From assembly GCA_022566355.1 (NCBI GenBank), contig JADFJB010000067.1, positions 1 to 24,486 of the forward strand: a stretch of 24,486 nucleotides of DNA. Reading direction: 5' to 3'. Source of the DNA: a candidate division KSB1 bacterium (GTDB lineage: Bacteria > Zhuqueibacterota > JdFR-76 > DREG01). This document shows, piece by piece, positions 6,774 to 15,008 of the stretch; the first letter of the stretch is position 1; each line of letters opens with the position of its first letter. The notes under the pieces were generated by a model that saw only the letters and a list, made by a program, of their open reading frames with translations, searched no databases and was not told where the DNA came from. Both the position numbers and the translations under genes were made by a program.

Positions 6774-9095
6774 ATGAAGTGCACTTTCCACTGGCTAAAA
6801 GACTTTGTCGATTTTGATTTTACTCCTGAAGAATTGGGTGAACAGCTTACCATGCTTGGAATGGAAGTCGAAAGTATTGAATCTGTTTCCAGAAAATTAG
6901 CCGGAGTTATTGTTGGTGAAATAGTAGAAGAACTGGCTGACAATCAATGCAAAATAAAAAATGGTCAAGAGACTCATTTAATAACCTTAGGCTTATCAAG
7001 CTTACCGAAATTTAAAAAGGTAGCCCTGCAAACCAATCCATCCGGGGATTCTTACAAATTGGCCACCTATAAATCCCTGGGGATATTTGAGTCTGATTCT
7101 CCTGTTTATGTCGGTGAAGACTGTAAAGCAGGAGAAGCCATAGACAAAATGATCCCGGCAACCGATTCAATTTATGATTTGGCTATTACACCAAACCGTC
7201 CGGATTGCCTGAGTATATTTGGGATCGCTAGGGAAATTGCAACACTAACCGGAAACCCATTAAAGGTCCCCTCAATAAAGTTTCATGAAATCGAAACTCC
7301 GACAAGTGATTTTGTCAAAGTTAAAATAGAAAATCCGGAAGGATGTCCGAGATATTCAGCAAGAGTGATTCGGAATGTTTCAATGGGTGCATCTCCTCTT
7401 TGGATGTATGATCGATTGGCGAAGGTGGGTCTGCGCTCGTTAAATAATATTGTGGATATTACAAATTACGTTCTGATTGAATATGGTTTTCCTCTACATG
7501 CTTTTGATTATGATTTAATTGAAAATAGCGAAATCGTTGTTCGATCCTCAAAAGAGGGTGAAAGCTTTAGAACCTTGGATGATAAGACCCATGAATTGAA
7601 ATCTGATACTGTTTTGATTTGTGATGGCAATAAACCTGTGGCACTTGGTGGGATCATGGGTGGTATTAACAGCGAAGTTAACGAAAAGACCAAAGATGTC
7701 TTGTTAGAATGTGCTTATTTCGATCCTCAATTTATTCGAAACGGATCCACAGAATTAGGAATTGTCACTGAAGCCAGCATACGTTTTAGGGGAGGGGTTG
7801 ATCCGAACGGAATTTTAGTAGGTTCGGACCGAGCGACAGAGTTAATCAGTGAGATTGCACATGCAGAGGTATTAAAAGGCATCGTTGACGAATATATCGC
7901 AAAAATAGAAGAAAACAACATCGAATTGAGATTGAAAAGAATCGAACGAGTGCTTGGAGTCCATGTACAGGGTAAAGAAGTTGAGAGAATTTTAACCAGG
8001 TTGGGATGCAAGGTTATTGAGGGGAATAATGAACCTCTTAGTTTTAACGTAAAAATTCCAACCTATCGCCCTGATTTATGCCGTGAAATTGATTTGATTG
8101 AAGAAATTGCCAGGTTTGTTGGTTTTGATAAAATACCTGAAACCGATTCATCCTTTATCCCATTGACTGGAAAAACAAATAATAAAAATCATATTATTAA
8201 TCAAATTAAGGAAATTATGCGTGGATATGGTTTTTATGAAACAGTGACGAATAGTATGATCCCTTCTTCAGATTTAACGCTGAAATATTATCCGGGTGAA
8301 ACAGCTAATTTAATCAATCCATTAAGTGAGGATATGGCGATTCTTAGACCATCGCTTGTTCCTTGCATGATTCAGGTTGCTCAATTTAATCTATTTCGGC
8401 AACAAGAGAATATTTGTATTTATGAAATCGGCTCTGTTTTTTATCCAAATGGAACCGGTTATCATGAAAATCTTCACCTTACGGGTTTACTGATTGGCAA
8501 AGAAGAACTGGATCATTGGAAACATAGAAATCGCAAGTTTGATTTTTACGATTTAAAAGGACTTGTAGAGGATCTTTGTGATAGCTTGAAATTCAGCAAT
8601 GTACAGTTTGATTCAAATGTCAAAAACTGGGCAGTTGTTGACCCTTATTTAAACCTTAATTTTGAAAACAAAAAAGTAGGATTTTTAGGGAAACTCAACC
8701 CAAAAATTTTGGATGAGCACGACATATCAGAAGAAAGTTTTATTTTTGAATTGACTTTAGATAATATAATTCCTAGTTTAAAATTGGACAAAATATTTCA
8801 CGCAATACCTAAGTATCCCTGGGTAAAACGTGATTTAGCATTTATAATGGATTATGACATACCAGGAGGTAATTTAATTAAAAAAATTCGAGAGTGGGGT
8901 GGAGAATATTTGAAAAGATTAAGCATTTTTGATGTTTATGATGGTGAACAAGTACCAGTCGGTAAAAAAAGTCTCGCATTTGCTATGACGTTTCAGGCAG
9001 ATGAGAAGACGTTAATCGAAGATGACATCAATCAAATTGTTGATGGGATCATCTTAAAAGTAAAAGGGGAATTTAACGCAGAGTTACGCAGCTAG
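6774..9095 (+). CDS. pheT: Phenylalanyl-tRNA synthetase beta subunit
   Basis: Non-catalytic partner of PheS that edits mischarged Tyr-tRNA and binds tRNA-Phe. The 773 residues span the usual modules: N-terminal module (1-40), EMAP/OB tRNA-binding-like domain (about 41-150), B1 and B3/B4 editing region (about 150-385), B5 (about 400-475), pseudo-catalytic core (about 480-670) and the C-terminal ferredoxin-fold anticodon-binding domain (about 680-773, around YPWVKRDLAFIM and the closing PVGKKSLAFAMTFQ segment). The EMAP-like part looks diverged. No clear Shine-Dalgarno precedes ATG 6774, so expression is probably coupled to pheS. Confidence 0.97.
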   Translation: MKCTFHWLKDFVDFDFTPEELGEQLTMLGMEVESIESVSRKLAGVIVGEIVEELADNQCKIKNGQETHLITLGLSSLPKFKKVALQTNPSGDSYKLATYKSLGIFESDSPVYVGEDCKAGEAIDKMIPATDSIYDLAITPNRPDCLSIFGIAREIATLTGNPLKVPSIKFHEIETPTSDFVKVKIENPEGCPRYSARVIRNVSMGASPLWMYDRLAKVGLRSLNNIVDITNYVLIEYGFPLHAFDYDLIENSEIVVRSSKEGESFRTLDDKTHELKSDTVLICDGNKPVALGGIMGGINSEVNEKTKDVLLECAYFDPQFIRNGSTELGIVTEASIRFRGGVDPNGILVGSDRATELISEIAHAEVLKGIVDEYIAKIEENNIELRLKRIERVLGVHVQGKEVERILTRLGCKVIEGNNEPLSFNVKIPTYRPDLCREIDLIEEIARFVGFDKIPETDSSFIPLTGKTNNKNHIINQIKEIMRGYGFYETVTNSMIPSSDLTLKYYPGETANLINPLSEDMAILRPSLVPCMIQVAQFNLFRQQENICIYEIGSVFYPNGTGYHENLHLTGLLIGKEELDHWKHRNRKFDFYDLKGLVEDLCDSLKFSNVQFDSNVKNWAVVDPYLNLNFENKKVGFLGKLNPKILDEHDISEESFIFELTLDNIIPSLKLDKIFHAIPKYPWVKRDLAFIMDYDIPGGNLIKKIREWGGEYLKRLSIFDVYDGEQVPVGKKSLAFAMTFQADEKTLIEDDINQIVDGIILKVKGEFNAELRS

Positions 9096-9109
9096 AGTTC
9101 AGAGATATC

Positions 9110-9388
9110 GTGAATTCTAATATAGAAAATTTAGAGGCTAAAATTAGCCAATTTATTGAGAATCTAAATTCCATGAAGATTAAGACAGAAAACCTGGGAA
9201 AAGAGAAATTAGAGCTTGAATCTCTTTTGCAGGAGAAAGACCGGATTATTGGCGATCTTGAACAACGCTGCGCACAGATCGAAGAACAAGTAAGTGGGAG
9301 CGATAGTTATACTAAATATGATGAGAGGATAAAGACCAAAATAACCAACGCACTGGGTAAATTAGATCAAATAGAATCTATGCTGTAA
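9110..9388 (+). CDS. Small coiled-coil protein, ZapB-like
   Basis: A 92-residue acidic protein that is almost wholly coiled coil (residues about 3-68, heptad-like Leu/Ile spacing, rich in Glu and Lys), ending in a short helix. It has no catalytic motif. The start is GTG 9110 with no clear Shine-Dalgarno, 14 bases after pheT; zapA follows 19 bases after its stop. Many FCB-group genomes carry a short coiled-coil gene directly before zapA, and in E. coli the coiled-coil ZapB binds ZapA at the division ring. A ZapA-partner role is inferred from size, coil and position, not from sequence identity, since coiled coils align poorly. Confidence 0.7.
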   Translation: MNSNIENLEAKISQFIENLNSMKIKTENLGKEKLELESLLQEKDRIIGDLEQRCAQIEEQVSGSDSYTKYDERIKTKITNALGKLDQIESML

Positions 9389-9407
9389 CCATAAAATTGA
9401 AATTATT

Positions 9408-9701
9408 ATGGAACCTGAAAAGAAGACATTTAAGGTCAATATATATGGTACAGAATATCCGATTCGAGGCGTTGCTGATGAAGATTACATTTTGAAAGTC
9501 GCAAATTATGTTGACGAAAAAATGCGAGAAATCGATCAGAAGGTCGCTGTCAAATCTGCTCTTAAAGTCGCAATTCTTGCTGCGTTAAATATTACCGACG
9601 AACTTTTTAGGAAACGAATTGAATCACAAGAATTAGTTGAACGATACGAAAATAAAATAAGCGAAATTATTACACGTATAGAAGAAATACCGTTTCCTTA
9701 A
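9408..9701 (+). CDS. zapA: Cell division protein ZapA
   Basis: ZapA bundles FtsZ filaments in the Z ring. The 97 residues have the family layout: N-terminal beta/alpha domain with KVNIYGTEYPIRG (about 9-21) and DEDYILKVANYVDEKM (24-39), then a long dimer/tetramer coiled coil (about 45-92) with the AILAALNITDEL segment. ATG 9408 has no obvious Shine-Dalgarno. Its place between the pheT/coiled-coil genes and rny is a conserved arrangement in several phyla. In gammaproteobacteria the 6S RNA gene follows zapA, but the gap here (107 bases) is too short for that RNA. Confidence 0.93.
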   Translation: MEPEKKTFKVNIYGTEYPIRGVADEDYILKVANYVDEKMREIDQKVAVKSALKVAILAALNITDELFRKRIESQELVERYENKISEIITRIEEIPFP

Positions 9702-9736
9702 AAAAACTTTAAAAGTAACATTTTTTTTCTCCGTTC

Positions 9737-9799
9737 TCCCCACTCTGTAGGTTAGATATTATTTTATTTATCTGAAACCGGAAGTGGGGATTTTTTTTT
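9737..9799 (+). terminator. Hairpin plus T9 between zapA and rny
   Basis: TCCCCACT at 9737-9744 pairs fully with AGTGGGGA at 9783-9790. Inside it, GGTT (9750-9753) pairs with AACC (9776-9779) and AGATA (9754-9758) with TATCT (9769-9773), leaving a 10-base loop. Nine T's follow at once (9791-9799). This is a good intrinsic terminator for the operon that ends with zapA. The rny Shine-Dalgarno GGAGG begins at 9800, directly after the T-run, so the element may instead attenuate rny. Confidence 0.75.
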
Positions 9800-9808
9800 G
9801 GAGGACAA

Positions 9809-11371
9809 ATGAATATGGATATGACGACTGTAGTAATAATTGTAATTTCGGTTGTTTTTTTCTTTCTCGGTAGGTTTTTAAATTTACGCATTCTTAATGC
9901 TAAAATTGTTAACGATAAGAAGAGTGCGGAAAAAACATTAAGCGATGCTAAAATTGAAGCAGAACGCTTGAAAAAAGCTAAAATCTTAGAAGGTAAAGAC
10001 AGGGTATATCGACTTAAAAGGGATTTTGAAAGAGAAATTCGCCAAAAGAGAAACGAAATCAATCGCTTGTCGAAGCAAGTGGCCGAGCGGGAAGAGAATA
10101 TGGATCGACGCGCTGATTTGTTAGTCAAAAGAGAAAATGAGCTAAATAAGCAAAAAAATCAATTAAGCCAAAATCAAATGGAATTAAATAAAAAGACAGA
10201 AGAGCTTGATCGTTTGGTTCGGGAAAAAATCAAGCAATTGGAGTCGATATCCAGGTTAACTCAAGATGAAGCTAAAAAACAGCTCTTTACTAATCTTGAA
10301 GAAGAAGTAAAACGAGAAGCTGCGGTAACGATGAAAAATATTCGGGAGAAAGCACGGCTTAATGCTAACAAAGAAGCAAAAGAGATGGTTATCCAGGCTA
10401 TCCAAAAAATATCATGTTCACAGGCGGTTGAATCTACAACAAGCCTGGTTCGGCTGCCAAGTGATGATATGAAAGGCCGAATTATTGGCCGGGAAGGCAG
10501 AAATATTCGTTCTTTTGAAATGGCGACCGGAGTGGAAGTAATTGTAGACGATACCCCGGAAGTTGTTCTTCTTTCGTGCTTCGAACCAATTCGGAGAGAA
10601 ATTGCAAAATTATCGTTGCTAAAATTAATCGGCGATGGTCGCATACACCCAGGAAGAATTGAAGATGTTGTTGAAAAGGCAAGGGAAGAGTTAGAGGAAA
10701 AAATAGCAGATGAAGGGGAACATGCCATCCTTGATGTTGGTATCCATGGCTTTAGCTTGGAAATGACAAAAGCGATTGGAAAATTAAACTATCTCACAAC
10801 ATTTGGACAAAATATGCTGCAACACAGCATCGAGGTCGCTCAATTAGCGGGAAACATTGCGGCTGAATTAGGTCTGGATGTAAATTTAACAAAACGGGCC
10901 GGTCTTTTACATGATATTGGCAAGGCACTAGAGCGCCGTTCAGAACAGACCTTCGCTCAAATGGGAGCAGATTTTACTAAAAAACATGGCGAAGGGCCTG
11001 TAGTACAAAATACCATTCAGTCATTTGATGGAGAAACGCAAGCGACGTCAGCCATAGCTGTTCTTGTCCATGCTGCTGATCAGATTTCATCAAATAGGCC
11101 CGGGGCACAACGTGAGAACTTAGCGCTTTACATTAAAAGATTGGAAAAGCTGGAGAATGCGGTACGCGAATTTAATGGAATTCGAGAGACATTCGTTATT
11201 CAGGCTGGAAAAGAAATAAAAGTAGTAGTAGACCCTGAACAATTGGATGATGTTCAATCAAACCAGTTGGGCATTGATATTGCAAAAAAGATAAAGAATG
11301 AATTGAAATTCCCTGGACAAATTAAGGTCAGTGTAATTCGAGAGTTTCGTGCGGTTAATATTGCCAAATAA
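9809..11371 (+). CDS. rny: Ribonuclease Y
   Basis: A membrane-anchored endoribonuclease that starts mRNA decay. The 520 residues match the family. In order: transmembrane anchor (about 6-22); long charged coiled coil (about 30-200); KH RNA-binding domain (about 210-280) with GRIIGREGRNIRSFE, whose GREG loop contacts RNA; HD metal-dependent phosphohydrolase domain (about 335-430) with H339, H368 and D369 (the HD pair in LLHDIGKA); C-terminal helical domain. The start ATG 9809 has a strong GGAGG four bases away. It probably heads a unit with ymdB and folD. The upstream hairpin-T9 makes its transcription start unusual. Confidence 0.97.
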   Translation: MNMDMTTVVIIVISVVFFFLGRFLNLRILNAKIVNDKKSAEKTLSDAKIEAERLKKAKILEGKDRVYRLKRDFEREIRQKRNEINRLSKQVAEREENMDRRADLLVKRENELNKQKNQLSQNQMELNKKTEELDRLVREKIKQLESISRLTQDEAKKQLFTNLEEEVKREAAVTMKNIREKARLNANKEAKEMVIQAIQKISCSQAVESTTSLVRLPSDDMKGRIIGREGRNIRSFEMATGVEVIVDDTPEVVLLSCFEPIRREIAKLSLLKLIGDGRIHPGRIEDVVEKAREELEEKIADEGEHAILDVGIHGFSLEMTKAIGKLNYLTTFGQNMLQHSIEVAQLAGNIAAELGLDVNLTKRAGLLHDIGKALERRSEQTFAQMGADFTKKHGEGPVVQNTIQSFDGETQATSAIAVLVHAADQISSNRPGAQRENLALYIKRLEKLENAVREFNGIRETFVIQAGKEIKVVVDPEQLDDVQSNQLGIDIAKKIKNELKFPGQIKVSVIREFRAVNIAK

Positions 11372-11401
11372 CCTAGTATAATGCTATTCATTCGAGGATA
11401 G

Positions 11402-12190
11402 ATGTCCAAAAAAGTTAAAATTTTGTTTATCGCTGATATCGTAGGCAACCCGGGATTCCAAATATTTGAGAAGCTATTTCCATCCTTGAAAAAAAAATAT
11501 TCACCTGATTTTTGTATAGCAAATGGTGAAAACTTGACGGAGGGAAGAGGTGTCACCGATCAGGATGTAGGCAAACTGTTTTTAACGGGGATAGATATAA
11601 TTACAAGCGGAAATCATATTTGGGATACCTTCAAATCCGTAAAAGTTCTGAAAAACGATAGTAGGGTGTTGAGACCGGCAAATTATCCCAAAGGCAACGC
11701 GGGTAAAGGTTCATCCATTATTACCGCAAAAAATGAAATCAAACTTGGTGTATTGAATCTACAAGGCAGAACCTTTATGCAGGCTATAGACAACCCTTTT
11801 CAAGTTGCATTGGATGAAATAAGAACGCTTAAGCAATCGACACCACTAATTTTTGTAGACTTTCACGCCGAGGCGACAGCGGAAAAAATTGCTATGGGCT
11901 TGTACTTAGATGGGAAAGTAAGTGCCGTTGTTGGTACGCATACACATGTGCAAACCGCAGATGAACGAATACTTCCCAAAGGAACTGCTTGTATTACAGA
12001 TGCAGGCATGACTGGCCCGTACGACTCAGTTATTGGTATGAAAAAAGATGTGGCGCTGCACAGGTTTCTCTATTCTACAAATAGAAAATACGAATTGGCT
12101 TCCGAAAATCTTCGATTATGTGGAGTATGTATAACAATCGACTTGGAAACCAATAAAGCAGAAAGTATCGAGAGAATCAATTTACCGTGA
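11402..12190 (+). CDS. ymdB: YmdB-family metallophosphoesterase (TIGR00282)
   Basis: A dinuclear-metal phosphodiesterase. Its B. subtilis homologue hydrolyses 2',3'-cyclic AMP and influences biofilm and motility decisions, and its gene is likewise next to rny. The 262 residues show the metal-binding set: D12 (IADIVGNPG), NGEN at 41-44, GNH at 70-72, H155 (DFHAEAT) and the GTHTHVQTAD motif with H180 and H182. ATG 11402 has GAGGA just upstream. It lies 30 bases after rny, and its stop overlaps the GTG of folD by four bases. A TATAAT at 11377-11382 could be a weak -10, but no matching -35 is seen. Confidence 0.94.
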   Translation: MSKKVKILFIADIVGNPGFQIFEKLFPSLKKKYSPDFCIANGENLTEGRGVTDQDVGKLFLTGIDIITSGNHIWDTFKSVKVLKNDSRVLRPANYPKGNAGKGSSIITAKNEIKLGVLNLQGRTFMQAIDNPFQVALDEIRTLKQSTPLIFVDFHAEATAEKIAMGLYLDGKVSAVVGTHTHVQTADERILPKGTACITDAGMTGPYDSVIGMKKDVALHRFLYSTNRKYELASENLRLCGVCITIDLETNKAESIERINLP

Positions 12191-13062
12191 GCGCAAAAGT
12201 TATCAATGGAAAATTAATTGCCGCAAAAATAAGGAAAAACCTGGTTGAGAGAATTGAATCACTTAGAAAAAATAATGTGATCCCCGGGCTAACTGTTGTT
12301 CAGGTTGGAGACAATCTGGCATCGACTGTTTATGTTTCAAGAAAAGAAAAAACCGCAAAAGAATTAGGACTGAATTCCGAAACCATTCATTTGCCGAATT
12401 CTGTTTCGCAGCAAGAATTATTGAATATCGTAGATGGGCTCAATAATAACCCTTCCATTCATGGCATTTTGGTGCAGATGCCATTGCCAGGCCAAATCGA
12501 TCCGAATCTGGTCATCCGACGTATTTCTCCGGAAAAGGATGTCGATGGATTCCATCCGGAAAATGTTGGACTTTTGGTTTTGGGCACACCAAGATTCATT
12601 CCATGTACTCCAGCAGGTATTATGGAAATGCTTTCAATGGAAAAGATCGATCCGGCCGGAAAGAATGTCGTTGTTTTAGGACGAAGTAATATTGTTGGCA
12701 AACCAATGGCTAATCTTTTATTGCAAAAAGCGGATGGTGCAAATGCAACTGTCACTATTTGCCATACCAAGACAAAAAATTTAAAGCAACACACAAAAAA
12801 TGCGGATATCTTGATTGTAGCACTTGGCAGGGCACATGCCATCGATGGAGGATTTTTAAAACAAGGGGCTGTAGTAATCGATGTTGGTGTAAATCGTATT
12901 GAAGATTCATCCAGAAAATCAGGATATCGTCTAGTCGGAGATGTCGAATTCGAATCTGCTAAAGAGTTTGCTGCTGCTATATCTCCGGTTCCGGGAGGTG
13001 TTGGACCTATGACCATCATTATGTTAATGGTTAATACGGTGATGGCTGCTGAATTAATTTAG
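12187..13062 (+). CDS. folD: Bifunctional methylenetetrahydrofolate dehydrogenase / cyclohydrolase
   Basis: Interconverts 5,10-methylene-, 5,10-methenyl- and 10-formyl-tetrahydrofolate, supplying one-carbon units for purines and formyl-Met-tRNA. The 291 residues are of normal length. The catalytic YxxxK is at Y49-K53 (YVSRK), the substrate-loop pattern KDVDGFHPENVG lies around residue 120, a Rossmann NADP site with VLGRSNIVGKPMA is mid-protein, and the C-terminal signature PVPGGVGPMT is near residue 270. The start is GTG 12187, sharing GTGA with the ymdB stop, which implies translational coupling. Confidence 0.97.
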   Translation: MSAKVINGKLIAAKIRKNLVERIESLRKNNVIPGLTVVQVGDNLASTVYVSRKEKTAKELGLNSETIHLPNSVSQQELLNIVDGLNNNPSIHGILVQMPLPGQIDPNLVIRRISPEKDVDGFHPENVGLLVLGTPRFIPCTPAGIMEMLSMEKIDPAGKNVVVLGRSNIVGKPMANLLLQKADGANATVTICHTKTKNLKQHTKNADILIVALGRAHAIDGGFLKQGAVVIDVGVNRIEDSSRKSGYRLVGDVEFESAKEFAAAISPVPGGVGPMTIIMLMVNTVMAAELI

Positions 13063-13099
13063 GGGATAGGACAAATAAATAGATAAATTGCTTAACCTG

Positions 13100-13257
13100 G
13101 ATAATTCATGAACCGTAAAGACCGCCAAGAGGAAAAGCGACAATTTTTAAGTATTTATTGTTAGAATTGTAGTTGCCTAGTTTCCAAAATATTTTCAGTC
13201 TAGCTCTTTGTTTCTTTTCGTCCTAGCGCCTTCGCGGTAAAAAGTTATGAATAATTC
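13100..13257. repeat. Imperfect palindromic intergenic element (about 155 bases)
   Basis: The left arm (about 13100-13140, beginning GATAATTCATGAACCGTAAA) reappears as an imperfect reverse complement at the right arm (about 13211-13257): ACCGTAAAGACCGCCAAGAG against ACCGCGAAGGCGCTAGGACG, and TAATTCATGA against the complement of TTATGAATAA. The arms surround about 70 bases of AT-rich DNA. The ACCGCGAAGGCGC-like core resembles palindromic repeats dispersed between genes in many environmental genomes. As RNA it would fold into a large hairpin after folD. Only one copy is visible here. Confidence 0.55.
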
Positions 13258-13323
13258 AAAATAATCAATCAATACGTTTCAAGCCAATTACTGTCCTCCA
13301 TAAGTTACCACAATTAAAACCTT

Positions 13324-13349
13324 ACCAGTAATATTTACCAGTAATATTT
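13324..13349. repeat. Two tandem copies of a 13-base unit
   Basis: ACCAGTAATATTT is present twice head to tail at 13324-13336 and 13337-13349, preceded by TT in both cases. It may be replication slippage or a paired regulator site upstream of the broken symporter gene. Confidence 0.6.
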
Positions 13350-13431
13350 TAACTTGACTCTAAAATATATGGTGGACACATTTATTTGAATTTAATTCAT
13401 TCTGATCACCATGTTTCTGAATAAGTAAAGT

Positions 13432-14905
13432 ATGAGCGAAATATTTGCAGGCTTCCAAAAGTATTGGATGGTTCATCTTCTTTTGATTCTCTACATAACA
13501 ATGCTTGCCTATCATGCCTGGAAAGGAAATCGACAGACAAAAGACGTCACTGATTATTACATTGGTGGTAGATCGTTGGGTGGAACAGCCATTGGGCTCT
13601 CATTCTTCGCTACCTATTCGAGTACAAATAGCTTTGTAGGTTTTGCCGGTAAAGCTTACACCTGGGGGCTTCCCTGGCTCTAAATTATTCCCTTTGCTGT
13701 TTTTCTTTTATTTTTGGCTTGGATTGTTGTGGCTCCACGACTACGAAAATTCACTGAGATGCTTGATTCTCTCACTGTCCCAGATTTTATTGGTTTTCGC
13801 TTCGGCAGCAACCTGGCAAGAATATTTGCAGCAATCATCATTTTATTTGCAAGTTTTTTCTATATGACTGCTGTTTTTAAAGGGATTGGGAATCTCCTGG
13901 AAGCTTTTTTAGATATACCTTACAAATATGCAATTGTGATCGTATTTTTAATTGTGGTTTATTTACACGGTACTCGGCGGGTTTATCTCAGTTGTAAAAA
14001 CAGATACAGTCCAGGGCGGTGTAATGATTATTGCGGCAATCCTTCTTTTCATAGGCACTGTGGATAAGGCAGGTGGAATTGGATCTTTTTTTGAAGTAAA
14101 AGACCAGAGCGGGGGAGCGGAACTCTTTACCTGGAATGGTGGTATTGCTTTCCCGGTTCTTCTTGGAGTCGTATTGGCCAGTACTATTAAATTCCTGGTA
14201 GAACCAAGACAATTATTTCGTTTTTATGCTTTAGAGGGGAAATATGCTGTAAGGAAAGGGATATGGGTATCCACGCTAAGTTTTGCTTTAGTGTATAGTT
14301 TTCTAGTGCCCATAGGTATCTATGCAAGGCGAATATTTCCGGAAGGCATCAGTGACAGTGATCGCGTTGTTCCTTTGCTCATTACCAGCGGGGAAGTTTT
14401 CTCGGATGGCGTGAGTGCTTTCCTTCTGGTTGCGATGGTTGCTGCTGTCATGTCCTCAATTGATAGCGTACTCGTTGTTATGGCTTCTACTACTGAGCGA
14501 GATATTATTGGTATGCTCAAAAAATCAACCTCGGAAAAATCAGCAATTAAATCTACACGTTCCTATGTTGCCCTTTTTGCACTGATTACGATGCTCCTCG
14601 CTTTAAATCCCCCAGGAGGCATTGTTACACTTACAGCCCTTTCGGGAACTCTCTATGCTGCATGCTTCTTTCCAACTATCATCTTGGGTTTGTACTGGCG
14701 TAAAGGAAACGGTTCTGCTGTACTTAGTTCATTTTCAGCAGGATTAGCTGTTCTTCTTATATGGAAATACACACCTTTCAATATGATCATTCATCAAATT
14801 TTTCCAGCAATGTTGTTCTCACTTTTTGTGTATGTATTGGTTTCATTGAGAACTCCGGAATACCAGAATAAAAAAGTTAATCAGTTTTTTTCTAAAGTGA
14901 AATGA
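13432..14905 (+). pseudogene. Broken sodium:solute symporter (SSS family)
   Basis: Intact family members are inner-membrane proteins of about 490 residues that couple solute uptake to sodium (TC 2.A.21); the substrate is not evident. Three pieces add up to one full-length protein. Frame 1 runs from ATG 13432, with an N-terminal helix, the YYIGGRSLGG loop and the FFATYSSTNSFVGFAG helix, to an in-frame TAA at 13681. The same frame continues (AWIVVAPRLRK onward) to about 13959. From 13961 the protein continues in frame 2 (IYTVLGGFISVVKTDTVQGG) to 14905. One surplus T in the TTT at 13958-13960 explains the shift: removing it restores IVVIYTVLGG. The later MSSIDSVLVVMAST helix, a sodium-site region, is intact. 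Two independent lesions in an otherwise well-kept sequence suggest recent inactivation; assembly error is the alternative. Confidence 0.88.
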
Positions 14906-15008
14906 ATAGTTGTTAGTTTTGTATTTTAGCTTCAACTTCTATTTTTTCTTGGATTTATAAAATCAAATCCCTAAAATTAACATTATTATTAAAAAGTTGG
15001 ATTTCTTG

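Larger units (their letters stand above)
13063..13431. other. 369-base gap with palindromic repeat and tandem repeat
   Basis: There is no gene here. The stretch holds a long imperfect inverted repeat (about 13100-13257) and a 13-base tandem duplication (13324-13349), listed separately. The rest is AT-rich. TTGACT at 13354 looks like a -35 but no good -10 follows at 16-18 bases. Confidence 0.55.

Noticed and set aside
9702-9808. 6S RNA gene after zapA, as in gammaproteobacteria
   Set aside because: The gap is only 107 bases, too short for the usual 180 or so, and lacks the long two-arm stem with a central bubble. The visible structure is a compact terminator-type hairpin.
12459-13019. Long minus-strand frame (186 codons) opposite folD
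   Set aside because: It lies wholly within folD on the other strand, has no Shine-Dalgarno or family resemblance, and is a shadow of the well-conserved folD codons. The same applies to the other minus-strand frames, such as 9709-10128 and 10261-10728.
13322-13350. CRISPR-like repeats
   Set aside because: Only two adjacent 13-base units with no spacers, and no cas genes. It is a simple tandem duplication.
13432-13683. Separate short membrane protein at the symporter N-terminus
   Set aside because: The same frame continues after the TAA with the next symporter helices, so it is a fragment of one broken gene.
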